A stretch of 64,000 nucleotides of DNA from Diaminobutyricibacter sp. McL0608 (lineage in GTDB: Bacteria; Actinomycetota; Actinomycetes; Actinomycetales; Microbacteriaceae): contig NZ_CP154826.1 of NCBI RefSeq assembly GCF_039613825.1, positions 2,046,001 to 2,110,000 on the forward strand. The letters run 5' to 3'. A program made the position numbers and the translations under genes. Shown in pieces: positions 16,707-25,262 of the stretch. Under the pieces are notes generated by a model that had not been told where the DNA came from, did no database searches, and saw nothing but the letters and a program-made list of their open reading frames with translations. The stretch's first letter is position 1. The number at the start of each line of letters is the position of its first letter.

Positions 16707-16838
16707 TCAATACGCAGCCTCACCACTCAAAGCTGGGATGTCCGCATTGGACGCGAATCTGACAGTACTGATGTAGCTCCCGCCTGCTACGCCGAGCTTT
16801 GCGGATGAGCCCCATTGAAAGACGTTCGAATCGTCCTC
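16707..16838 (-). pseudogene. N-terminal fragment of an immunity-gene paralogue
   Basis: The minus-strand translation reads DDSNVFQWGSSAKLG and then GGSYIST. It matches the first 25 residues of the protein at 18905 (DDLNVFQWGSSEKLG, then AGSYISS) with clear nucleotide similarity. The ATG of the intact gene is replaced (GAG at the equivalent codon), and the frame ends in TGA after about 40 codons. It appears to be the 5' remnant of a paralogue whose 3' part is the ORF at 16244-16660, with the membrane-spanning middle lost. Confidence 0.65.
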
Positions 16839-16906
16839 AAAACGCGGAGTGCGGTTTCGCCGAGGAACAGAGTGGGCCCGTTCGTCTGATCTTCTTCGGA
16901 CCCACT

Positions 16907-17125
16907 TCACTGAACGCTCCCAATGATGAGCAACACGCCGGAAATTGCCATCGCGCCACCTCCGAGTAGCGCGGGAAGCCTGTGGGACCAAATGAAGGGA
17001 ATCGGCTTCGAGCGGAAGGCGTTGTTTGCGCGCAATGCAATCAATGACACACGGCGATTCCATATAAGCAGGATTCCCCCAACAAGCAGAAGAAGGATCC
17101 CGAGTGCCAGCCGACCGATATTCAT
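16907..17125 (-). CDS. Small two-helix membrane protein downstream of an orphan toxin-tail fragment
   Basis: A 72-residue protein with two hydrophobic segments (about residues 4-22 and 50-70) separated by a basic loop (WNRRVSLIALRANN). I recognise no family. It lies about 50 bases downstream of the toxin-tail fragment at 17175-17350 on the same strand, so an immunity role is a plausible inference, as for many small membrane proteins that protect against membrane-acting toxins. The ATG at 17125 is used; the frame is open further upstream, but that part has the composition of a shadow. Confidence 0.55.
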   Translation of the reverse strand: MNIGRLALGILLLLVGGILLIWNRRVSLIALRANNAFRSKPIPFIWSHRLPALLGGGAMAISGVLLIIGSVQ

Positions 17126-17174
17126 TTCCGATTCGATCCAATCACTTTCCAAGCAGAATCCACGTAAATGACTT

Positions 17175-17350
17175 TCAGTGTGCGACGGTGGCGCCCGCGC
17201 CAGCCGTCGGGGCCCAGCCAACTGTCGCAACCCAAATTGCGGCGCCAGACTTATTTGTGCCTTCCGACGATTGCCACTCACCGCCGTATGGCCCAACGCC
17301 GCCTTGAATCGTTGTCGTTGTAACCGCGCCTTCTAGGTAGTTGCGGGCGA
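17175..17350 (-). pseudogene. Orphan C-terminal fragment resembling an RHS toxin tail
   Basis: About 58 codons ending in TGA encode SEFARNYLEGAV, then QGGVGPYGGEWQ and a Gly/Ala/Val-rich end (GAAIWVATVGWAPTAGAG). The end resembles the glycine-rich end of the intact RHS tail (GVGGTYSWGF, then YIWMALVSGEVGVGGG). There is no start codon with a ribosome binding site, and no RHS core precedes it. Its 5' limit merges with the end of the preceding gene. This looks like the leftover 3' end of a displaced toxin module, followed by its own small gene. Confidence 0.5.
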
Positions 17351-17352
17351 AT

Positions 17353-17892
17353 TCACTTTGGCTCCGACGGGAATTCAAACCTGCGGCTGACATCCACGGC
17401 GCCCGTTGATCCGAGGGAACGCACACTCACGGATGACATTGGTGGCCAGAGTTTGCGCATAATCGAGACCTGGTTCCCTGATGGTGTCCCATAGAGCGCA
17501 TAAATTCTCGTCGGTGATTGCGCGGAGGCAGGTCCAATGTCGTAGACGCTTGTGTCCTCCGCGGGGTCCCAATTCGCTTCGGAATCGTAGCTCCACCAAT
17601 TGTCATGGTCTAAGACCACATCAAGAGCCTCCTGCTGCTGAAGGAGGATGTCGTCCACCGTGTCGCTTTCTCTGGTTTCGTAAACTTCAATCAGTCCGAG
17701 TTCGACCAGATGTCGAGCTGCCTCAGCAAGCTCTGTCACATATTTCTGCTTTCGGTTCCAATATGGGGCATCCTCGTTCGTGACCCACCCGTTTAATACC
17801 ACCCAAAGCGGCTCGTACTCGAACGATTCGTCGAGAACGAGTTGTTCTGCCTCGGTTAGATCCTCCCAGGATGGGATCGCACCTTCATTCAC
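17353..17892 (-). CDS. Candidate orphan immunity protein
   Basis: A 179-residue acidic soluble protein with no recognised motif: NEGAIPSWEDLTEAEQLVLDE, WVVLNGWVTNED, then ELAEAARHLVELGLIEVYET, a wing-like helical block. The GTG at 17892 is chosen over an in-frame TTG at 17916. It overlaps the stop of the upstream toxin-tail fragment by 8 bases (GTGAATGA), a typical coupling of toxin and immunity genes. Base composition is visibly lower in GC than the backbone. An immunity function is inferred from position and coupling only. An unrelated small accessory gene is the alternative. Confidence 0.6.
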   Translation of the reverse strand: MNEGAIPSWEDLTEAEQLVLDESFEYEPLWVVLNGWVTNEDAPYWNRKQKYVTELAEAARHLVELGLIEVYETRESDTVDDILLQQQEALDVVLDHDNWWSYDSEANWDPAEDTSVYDIGPASAQSPTRIYALYGTPSGNQVSIMRKLWPPMSSVSVRSLGSTGAVDVSRRFEFPSEPK

Positions 17893-18175
17893 CGCCTGCG
17901 CCGCCTGTCCCACCAAAAGTGAACTCGCCAGAGATGTCTACATTGCCGGTGCTCTCCCGACTGGTTACGTAGGTGTTCGGCAAGCTCGGGTCACCAATGA
18001 CACTATTACCGGTCAGTGCCGCGTGATATTGCAAACCGCCAATATTTACCTTCAGGTATGTTCCGCCTGCGTGAACAGGTTCGGAGGAACTGGGAAGCCC
18101 AAACTCGGAGTACTCAACGTATCCTTGAGCTCCTGGGAACTTTCCTGCGGGATTGCTCCACTTCGCGAATTTCCG
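17885..18175 (-). pseudogene. Orphan toxin C-terminal fragment coupled to the 17353-17892 gene
   Basis: The minus-strand frame ending at the TGA at 17885-17887 encodes about 95 residues with clear protein character: WSNPAGKFPG, YVEYSEFGLP, GGTYLKVNIGG, LPNTYVTSRE and an end GEFTFGGTGGAGG. There is no start codon with a ribosome binding site and no RHS core upstream; the frame runs back into the end of the candidate immunity gene at 18195. This is the pattern of an orphan toxin tail left by recombination in a polymorphic toxin locus. No catalytic motif is identified. Confidence 0.55.
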
Positions 18176-18194
18176 ACAGGCGCAAGCCTGATCG

Positions 18195-18905
18195 TCAGTT
18201 TTTCGTTTGCTGAAGGTCTCTCGCGTCTTTCACAGGAAATCCGTTCCGCCGGAGATCCGCATCGAGCGCTCTTTTGAGGCGTCCTTGGCCAAGCCATCCG
18301 TCGATCGACCATCCCTGCGCAGTCGGACCGGCAACTTTCAGGACAATAGGCATCTCGAGGTACCCGTCTTCAATTCCGATGGCCAGTCCAACTCCTGCTC
18401 GACCTGACGCTAGCGCGATCTGGCGAACGTCTGCTTTCGATATTCGCGCGAGTAGCAAATCCGCCTTGGACACAATCAAGATCGCGTCAGGTCGTATTAC
18501 CAGGTAAGACTTCCCGATCGGGGTCAGTCCAATGGCAAACGTTGCAAGGCCGGCGTCGCGGGACAGCCGTCTCACGCGTAGATGCCAGAGCTGTGAGGTG
18601 GCTAGGAACACATACCCAAGGACGGAGACTGTCACGATAGTGGCGGCAGGACCGATCCAAGCCGTCGTCGACAGCTTGCCGCTATTGGATTGGACCGTAA
18701 CTACAACGAACAAGAACGTGAACGCCACGCCGAACCCGGTCAACATCGCCACAAGCTGGGTCCGTCCCCGGTCCCGGCGGAATCGGTCGAAAACGTCGTC
18801 TGACGACACTCTGTACTGCGTTTGCCCGAGCGAACTGATGTAACTTCCAGCCGGTTCCCCGAGCTTCTCCGATGACCCCCACTGAAAGACGTTCAAATCA
18901 TCCAT
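18195..18905 (-). CDS. Membrane protein coupled to the RHS gene, candidate cognate immunity protein
   Basis: A 236-residue protein. It has a soluble N-terminus (DDLNVFQWGSSEKLG), two transmembrane helices (about residues 51-71 and 83-104) and a C-terminal cytoplasmic domain of about 120 residues (YLVIRPDAILIVS, ISKADVRQIALASG, EMPIVLKV) that may have a PH-like beta pattern. Its ATG overlaps the TAA of the RHS gene (TAATG), so translation is coupled. Partial paralogues lie at 16707-16838 and 16244-16660. Position directly after a polymorphic RHS tail is the usual place of an immunity gene. The membrane topology would fit protection against a membrane-targeting toxin. The function is inferred. 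Confidence 0.7.
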   Translation of the reverse strand: MDDLNVFQWGSSEKLGEPAGSYISSLGQTQYRVSSDDVFDRFRRDRGRTQLVAMLTGFGVAFTFLFVVVTVQSNSGKLSTTAWIGPAATIVTVSVLGYVFLATSQLWHLRVRRLSRDAGLATFAIGLTPIGKSYLVIRPDAILIVSKADLLLARISKADVRQIALASGRAGVGLAIGIEDGYLEMPIVLKVAGPTAQGWSIDGWLGQGRLKRALDADLRRNGFPVKDARDLQQTKN

Positions 18906-21900
18906 TAGCAGGTCTCTCCCAGTCGGCAGGAGGTGCCTCCTCCAGCGGAAAGGCCACCTCCGACGCCAACCTCACCGGAGACAAGCGCCATCCAAATATA
19001 GTCGCCTTTGGCGTTGAATCCCCACGAGTAGGTGCCTCCTACTCCAAGCCCGGTCGCATAGTCCCCGGTTGCCAACCAGGTCAAAGAATCTATGTCAGCG
19101 CGGGAAGTTGCGTTCGTGTAGCCAAAGCCCACGCCAATGCTCGCGCCAAGCTTTGTCGTCGGCCCGAGCGTGAAGTCGCCGCCCGCGGTGTTGGTGCTAT
19201 CGAAGTTCCCTAGCTGAAAGTTGCAGATGCTGCCCGACGCGCCCACAACTATTGAACTCGCTTGCGCCGAAATACAGGTGACATGGCCGGGTCCCCCCTC
19301 ACCGGGGAGGGCGGGCCGGCAGGCGCTGGAAAGATTCATTCCAACGCACACCTGGATTGGCTGCACAGTCTTTGGGGGACGGAGACAACTAGCAACGTTC
19401 GGCGACTCACACCCGTCAACGTAGGGCGAATCCTTGGGTTCATCACTCTTTGGCGGTTTGCCCCCATGCCCGCTGTCCGAAATCGGAATAGGCGCCTGAT
19501 AAGCCGGCCCCGCCCCAGGAGCATTCGTTCCATAGCCACCCGCGCAATTGCTGTTGAAATCGAGCGAGTCCGTCGCCCCTTGAGTGCAATTGCCGCTCGG
19601 GTCACTCATCGTAATTGGGTTATCGCCCGCATATCGGTAGCCATTGTTTTGCTGCGGATTGAACGGAGCTAGGACAGGATCGACCGAGAGGAACCGGCCG
19701 GTGACAGGGTCGTAAGCCCTTGATCCCAAATGGGTAAGGTCACTTTGGCTTGAGGTTGGAGCGTTCAGATAGCCGTGTGTCGACGACCAAGGCAAGGATG
19801 TTGCGCCCCGAGGGACTCCGTACGGGTCGATGAACCGCCGCGAGAGGACGCCACTTCTCGCGTCAATCTCGAGGTCAGCGGTGTGATTCGCGTCGACCCC
19901 AAGGAAACACAATTGGGAACCGGAGACCCCGGCTGTGCTACTCCGTTCGGCTACCGGGATCCCATTTACACTGTAGGTGCGGACCGCAGACGGGGTGGAG
20001 GAACCTGCTGCGACCTGTAGTTCTGTGTCGCCGAGGAACAAGGTAGTGCCGTTCGTCGGGTCTGTCTGCATCAGCAAGGTTCCGTTGGCGTCGTAAATGT
20101 TCGACTGGGTAACCCCACTGGTGGTGACGGTGGCCAGTTTTCCGGTGGCATCGTAGGTGAGGGTTTGCCCGGGCCGGGTGGTGGTGTTCCCGATCTGGTC
20201 GTACCCGTAGGTGTCAGTCGAACCGGTGCCGGCGGTGTGGGTCACCGACTGCACTGCGTGCGGATTCGCGGTGCCGGCTGTCGGGTACGCGTAACTGTCG
20301 GTGGTGGGGGTGCCCGACCCGGTGGTGGGGTTGTTGGTGACCTTGGTGCGGTTCCCGGTTGCTGGGTCGTTCGTGTAGTTGGTCCAGTATGGGGCGGCTC
20401 CGCCGATTGTTGTGGCGGTGGGCGCGGCTGTGCAGTCGTTCGAGTTGGGGGTCCAGGCTTGGGTGAGGTCGTGGAGGTAGTCGTAGCTGAAGCATTGACT
20501 GTCCGCGCCAGCGGCGCCAGTGGTTTTGATTGCGGTGACGTCGCCGACGGGGTTGTGGCTGTAAACCCGGTCAGCTTGGGTCACAGTGGTTGTGCCGATG
20601 GTTGTGGCGTCTTTGATGTCGGTTGGTGCGCCCGTGGCGGGGTCATATTGGTAGTTGCTGTCGAGGCCGGCTGTGCCGGTGCGGTGGATCTGGGCGATCT
20701 GGTTAATGCCGGTGTAGAAGACACCACCGACGATTGTGTCGGCGCTGGAGAGGCCGGAGGCGTGCCCTTCAGAGTTGTAGGCGGTGAGGACGTCTTCGGC
20801 AGCAAGGCCGCCTTCAGCCGGGTAGGAGGCCTCACCGAGGGCACCGTTCTGGTAGTACTGCAACCCTGTGGTATAGGAGGTGCCGGCGAACGCGGGGGCA
20901 CCGGCGGGGATGCTGACGGTGACTCCGGTTGGCCGGTATCCGGCATCGTAGCCGGTCACGGTCGACGAGTACGCAGCCCCAGGGGTGGTTGAAGTGGAGC
21001 CGACGTAACTGGTCGACGCGTCGGGCTGGCCTTTCGCCGCCGTGTCGTAGGTCCAGGCGGCGAGGATCGGCCCGGTCGTCGTTCCGGTGTGTTCGCTGGT
21101 TTTCCGGTTCAGGGCGTCGTAGGTGTAGGCGAGGGTAACGCCGCGGGCGTCAGTGCTGGTCAGCAGGTTGCCGGCATCGTCGTTGCTGCTGGTGGTGGTG
21201 CCGGTGTCGGGGTCGACAGCCGAGGTCTGGTGGCCGAGGACATCGAAAGACCATCCCCAGTGGTTGCCCGCCGGGTCGACCATGCCAGCCATTTTCCCTT
21301 GAACGGTGTAGCTGTAGCTGGTGGTCTCGGTGGCACTGCCAGTGGGGGTGCTGTTGAGGTACTGAGTGAGCTGGGTTTGCTGACCGAGGCTGTTGCTGAT
21401 CTGGGTGGTGGGGGTGCCACCTCCGGGTGGGGTGGTGTCGACCCGATCGGCGCCGGTGTAGGCGACGGTCGTCTGGGAGCGTTGCACGCCGAGTGAGAAC
21501 ACGGTGGTAGCGGTGGGCCGGCCGGCGCCGTCGTAACTGGTGGTGGTCTCGTCCGGGATCGCTGACTCGCTCGACGGGACGAACAGGGTGGCCGACGGGG
21601 CGGCAGCGGTGGTCCAGTACGCACTGTTCGTAAGGCGCACCCGGCCGGCCGAGTCGCGCATGGTGTCGGTGACGATCGTGCCGTTGGCGGCGGATGGCGC
21701 CTGGGTTTGGATCGGCAAACCGAGACCATCGAACAGCTGGTACGAAGTCATTGTGTTCGTGGGGGCGAGGGTGGTCGTCGCGACCGTATTCGGCACTGTT
21801 TTCGACAGGGTGTATGCGTATCCGATCGACGGGGCGGTGGGGAATGACGCTTTGGTATGGTCGGTCAACCAGACCGCGGTGCGGCGGCCGAGCGCGTCAT

Positions 21901-24900
21901 AGGTGGCGGTGGTGGCTTTTCCGTTCTGGTCGGTGACCTTTGTTTCGACGCCCCACCGCGGGTCGATCACGGTGGTGACCGGCCAACCGAACGGGGCCGT
22001 GTTTGTTACGGTTGTCGAGGTGGTTGCGCCGGATCCGGCGGCGGCACCGGCCGCGGGGGTGTACGCGGTGGTGGTGGTGTGGCCGAGGACATCGGTGGCC
22101 ACGAGCGGGCGGCCCATGCTGTCGTAAGTGGTCCGCGCCATTTTTGCCCAGGTGGGGGCGCCGGAAACGTAGGCGTCGACGGTGTCGGTTTCGGTCGGGT
22201 CTCCCTTGGTCGGGGCGATGCCGAACGCGGCAGTGTCGTAAGCGGTGCGGGTGTCGCTGATCAGGTCCGCCGGGTAGGAGGCGGAGGCCAGCAGGGTGCA
22301 GTCCACCCCTACCTTCTTGATCTCGTACGGGGCGCCGATGATGCCGACGGCGCTGTTCGAAAGGTAGCTGGTGGTGGTACAGGTGTGCGGGGTGTCGGAG
22401 GGCGCGACGCTGACCTGGGTGGGGAGCCCTGTGGCCGGGTCAAGAGTGTTGACGGTGTGTACGGTGCGGTTGCCGCCAGTGGAGACCGGTTCGGTGGTGA
22501 GAACATCGCCGTCGCCGGTCAGCCGGGCGGTGATGACCCCGTTGTTGGCGGTGACCGCGGATGCCCACGGGGTGGTGACCGTGTCGCTGAGGGTGGCCCC
22601 TCCGACCCCGTTCACCGTTTTCGCTTCCCGGGTGCGACCGGCGAACCAGAGCGAGTCGGGCACACCGGGCGAGCCGGTGACGCTGACGGATTTGGTGCCG
22701 CCGGAGATGCCGGCCCTGTCGCCGTCGAGACCCTGGTAGAAGGTGTAGTCGGTGGTCTGTTGCAAGGTGGGGGCGCCAGGGGCACCGACTCTGATCTCAA
22801 TAGTGTTGTAGCCGGCGAACACGTTCCAGGTGCGGGCGTTGTCAGGGATCAGTGGGGAGTTGTTGTAACGCCAGGCCGGCAGTCCGGTGTAGACGTAGTC
22901 GGTTTCCTGGGTCTGGTCCATCCCGTTCCCGGTGCCCGGGTTGGAGACCACACTGTTGACGACGTATTTGTGGAACAGGTCCGTCTGCGGCGCCTGCGGT
23001 GGCGTGACTTGCGGCGTCCACAATTGTGGGAAGCACCGTTTCGTATTCGTCGCCGGTGCCGCATTGATCGGGGCGACGTCCGCCGCACCGCACTGGGCGG
23101 CCGAATAGTTGATCGAGATGACCGCGCCGAGCGAGGTCTGCAACGTGGTGATCCGGTACCGGGCCAGCGGCGACAAACCACTGCCGGTCGTGAGGACCCG
23201 GTTGGTCATCGTCGCGCCGGTGAACGTCGTCGTCGGCTCGGTCAGGCTGGCCGTGCCGGCATACCCGGTGTGGCTGATCTGGGTCATCCACAACGCCGGG
23301 TTCGCCGTCTCCCCAGTCGGCGGGAACGAATGCCCCAACGTCCACACGTCCACGTTCGAATACGCGCCGGCAACTAATGCTTTCGTGGTGACCGTCGACA
23401 GCATGGAGGTGGTCCAGAAGGTGGGCGAAACGAACGCAGTACAAGTCCCGGTGATGCAGTTCTGGTCGAATGGGACATCCGGGTAGTAAGTCGGATGTGC
23501 CGGCGTTGTCGCGTACCCGGAGGCTGGCTCAGAAGTGCAGTTCGCGTGCGTCGCGTCGGAGCACCGACCGTACGGGTCGTAGCCGAAAACGACCTTGCCG
23601 GATGCGGCGTTCGTCGCGTAGGCGTTGCCGGAAGTGGTCGTGGAGGTGAAGCCGTAGTCGATGTGCTCGAGCTCGCCGCCGCGGGTGTAAGCGGTGGCCG
23701 TGGTTTTGTTCTTCGAGTAGATGTTCGTTTGCGCGTTGTAGTAGAACGATTCCGCATTCCCGTGCGTGTCGAGGACGAAGTCAAGGTTCCACCGCCAGGC
23801 CTGCAAACCAGACGACGCGGCGAAGGTAGACGCGTGGCACGGTTCCCCAGCGTCGTTCCCGAACACCGGCACGGTCCAGGTCGAGTTTGTCGTCGGCTTC
23901 CCGCTCACCCAGCCGGGTAGCTGGTTCTTCCCGAAGAAGTACTGGGTGCCGTCCCTGGTCGTCATCTTCCAGTAGTCGCCGTCAAAGGCCCCACCGGTTC
24001 CACAGCCCGCGGCCGCCGGGAAACGTTCGAACTTGGTGCCGTCATCGTTCTGCAGCTTCCAGGTCCCGCTGGTGGTGTCTTTGACCAGCTGCCCGGAATG
24101 CCCTGCGAAAGAAATCGTCGCGTTGTCGGTTTTCCAACACAGATCACCAGAGGTGGTAACCGGTACAGTGTCGGACGCACACGATACATAGCTGCGTTCG
24201 ATGAACCCGGCCCCGGCCAAACTCCAACCGTCACCGATCGCGGACGCCTGGTTGTTCGTTGACCCGGTCTCCCCATCGATCGACTGCGAGTCATAGTTCA
24301 CCGAGACAGACGGCGCCGGTCCCCCCGCAGCCGGCGGTACCCGGAACGGGTAGGACCAGGAGAAGTCGCCGGTCTGCGCCGACACATCCCACGTCGACGA
24401 CGGCTTCAACGGGGTGGCGGTGAAAGAACCGGTCCCGGTCGAGGAGATCGGACCCGCCGTTGCGGCTAGCAGCATCGGCTCTGCACTCAGCATCGGGGTG
24501 GCCACCACAGCCGAGCTCGCCATATCCATAGTCATCGGCACTGGCTGTGCAGATGCCGGGGATGCCGTCTTCGTACTCGTGGCCGAGGCTGCTGCCGTGG
24601 CGGTGGCGGCCGGGTTCGCCCCGTCGACCTGCACCCACTTCAGCCGGGACGCGTAGTCGGCCCCATAGAGGCTGTTCAACAGTTTGTTCGGGATGCGCAC
24701 GGCGACCGGGGCTGCGGTGGTCGCCGCGTCGGTGCGGGAGAGCTTGATCACCAAACCCTTCAGCCCGAACTTCTTCGCCTCGGCCGGGTCGAGGATCGTT
24801 GCCTTCACCGAGGCCACCGGGTTGTCGATCGTGCCTTTCGTCCGCGGTGCCGCCGTTTGGGAGGGTGTGGTGGCGGCCACCGCGATACCCGTGTCACCGA

Positions 24901-25231
24901 GGTTCTGCCACTGCCCGCGCTTCAACCCGCTACCGCCGTAAGTGGTTAACGGGGTTAGCGTACCGGCGAGCGGGGTGTTCGTCTGGAAGTCACCGGGTGC
25001 AGGGAGCTGACCGGTGGCGGGTGCCGCCGATCGGTTGCTGGCAGGCGACGGGTGGGCACTGATCGGTGCGGCGTGGTGGCCGGGCACTTTCGGCCCCCGA
25101 TTGACCGAGACGGTTGAGGCCTTCTCGGCAGGAGCAACCGGGGGGGTGAACCCGGTCAGTCCGAGCGTTCCCACAGCGATCACCGCCACCGCAACAGTCA
25201 GTTTGCGTAGCTGAAAGCGAGCCTTCGCCAT
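18905..25231 (-). CDS. Secreted RHS/YD-repeat protein with a variable, probably toxic C-terminus
   Basis: A 2108-residue protein beginning with a Sec signal peptide (basic N-terminus, then a V/A-rich core). An Ala/Thr/Pro-rich region follows, then an SpvB-like N-terminal domain (WSYPFRVPPAAGGPAP, then IGDGWSLAGAGF). Numerous YD/RHS repeats come next (YDALGRRTAVW, YDAAGRPTATT, AYTYDALNRKTSEHTG), and then the RHS-associated core (GSRAYDPVTGRFLSVDP, then YRYAGDNPITMSDPSGN). Beyond DPSGN is a unique tail of about 227 residues (DNA 18905-19588) with ten cysteines and a glycine-rich hydrophobic end. RHS repeats form a shell that encloses such tails. The ATG at 25231 follows GGAAGAAG. It is preceded by a LamG-type gene and overlaps its candidate immunity gene. 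Confidence 0.88.
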   Translation of the reverse strand: MAKARFQLRKLTVAVAVIAVGTLGLTGFTPPVAPAEKASTVSVNRGPKVPGHHAAPISAHPSPASNRSAAPATGQLPAPGDFQTNTPLAGTLTPLTTYGGSGLKRGQWQNLGDTGIAVAATTPSQTAAPRTKGTIDNPVASVKATILDPAEAKKFGLKGLVIKLSRTDAATTAAPVAVRIPNKLLNSLYGADYASRLKWVQVDGANPAATATAAASATSTKTASPASAQPVPMTMDMASSAVVATPMLSAEPMLLAATAGPISSTGTGSFTATPLKPSSTWDVSAQTGDFSWSYPFRVPPAAGGPAPSVSVNYDSQSIDGETGSTNNQASAIGDGWSLAGAGFIERSYVSCASDTVPVTTSGDLCWKTDNATISFAGHSGQLVKDTTSGTWKLQNDDGTKFERFPAAAGCGTGGAFDGDYWKMTTRDGTQYFFGKNQLPGWVSGKPTTNSTWTVPVFGNDAGEPCHASTFAASSGLQAWRWNLDFVLDTHGNAESFYYNAQTNIYSKNKTTATAYTRGGELEHIDYGFTSTTTSGNAYATNAASGKVVFGYDPYGRCSDATHANCTSEPASGYATTPAHPTYYPDVPFDQNCITGTCTAFVSPTFWTTSMLSTVTTKALVAGAYSNVDVWTLGHSFPPTGETANPALWMTQISHTGYAGTASLTEPTTTFTGATMTNRVLTTGSGLSPLARYRITTLQTSLGAVISINYSAAQCGAADVAPINAAPATNTKRCFPQLWTPQVTPPQAPQTDLFHKYVVNSVVSNPGTGNGMDQTQETDYVYTGLPAWRYNNSPLIPDNARTWNVFAGYNTIEIRVGAPGAPTLQQTTDYTFYQGLDGDRAGISGGTKSVSVTGSPGVPDSLWFAGRTREAKTVNGVGGATLSDTVTTPWASAVTANNGVITARLTGDGDVLTTEPVSTGGNRTVHTVNTLDPATGLPTQVSVAPSDTPHTCTTTSYLSNSAVGIIGAPYEIKKVGVDCTLLASASYPADLISDTRTAYDTAAFGIAPTKGDPTETDTVDAYVSGAPTWAKMARTTYDSMGRPLVATDVLGHTTTTAYTPAAGAAAGSGATTSTTVTNTAPFGWPVTTVIDPRWGVETKVTDQNGKATTATYDALGRRTAVWLTDHTKASFPTAPSIGYAYTLSKTVPNTVATTTLAPTNTMTSYQLFDGLGLPIQTQAPSAANGTIVTDTMRDSAGRVRLTNSAYWTTAAAPSATLFVPSSESAIPDETTTSYDGAGRPTATTVFSLGVQRSQTTVAYTGADRVDTTPPGGGTPTTQISNSLGQQTQLTQYLNSTPTGSATETTSYSYTVQGKMAGMVDPAGNHWGWSFDVLGHQTSAVDPDTGTTTSSNDDAGNLLTSTDARGVTLAYTYDALNRKTSEHTGTTTGPILAAWTYDTAAKGQPDASTSYVGSTSTTPGAAYSSTVTGYDAGYRPTGVTVSIPAGAPAFAGTSYTTGLQYYQNGALGEASYPAEGGLAAEDVLTAYNSEGHASGLSSADTIVGGVFYTGINQIAQIHRTGTAGLDSNYQYDPATGAPTDIKDATTIGTTTVTQADRVYSHNPVGDVTAIKTTGAAGADSQCFSYDYLHDLTQAWTPNSNDCTAAPTATTIGGAAPYWTNYTNDPATGNRTKVTNNPTTGSGTPTTDSYAYPTAGTANPHAVQSVTHTAGTGSTDTYGYDQIGNTTTRPGQTLTYDATGKLATVTTSGVTQSNIYDANGTLLMQTDPTNGTTLFLGDTELQVAAGSSTPSAVRTYSVNGIPVAERSSTAGVSGSQLCFLGVDANHTADLEIDARSGVLSRRFIDPYGVPRGATSLPWSSTHGYLNAPTSSQSDLTHLGSRAYDPVTGRFLSVDPVLAPFNPQQNNGYRYAGDNPITMSDPSGNCTQGATDSLDFNSNCAGGYGTNAPGAGPAYQAPIPISDSGHGGKPPKSDEPKDSPYVDGCESPNVASCLRPPKTVQPIQVCVGMNLSSACRPALPGEGGPGHVTCISAQASSIVVGASGSICNFQLGNFDSTNTAGGDFTLGPTTKLGASIGVGFGYTNATSRADIDSLTWLATGDYATGLGVGGTYSWGFNAKGDYIWMALVSGEVGVGGGLSAGGGTSCRLGETC

Positions 25232-25262
25232 CACGTGTCTTCTTCCGATTCCGGGGTACTTG

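Noticed and set aside
19775-25062. Several long plus-strand frames (for example 20165-20992 and 21857-23377)
   Set aside because: Gly/Val/Arg-biased shadows of the RHS repeats on the minus strand; no domain or start signals.
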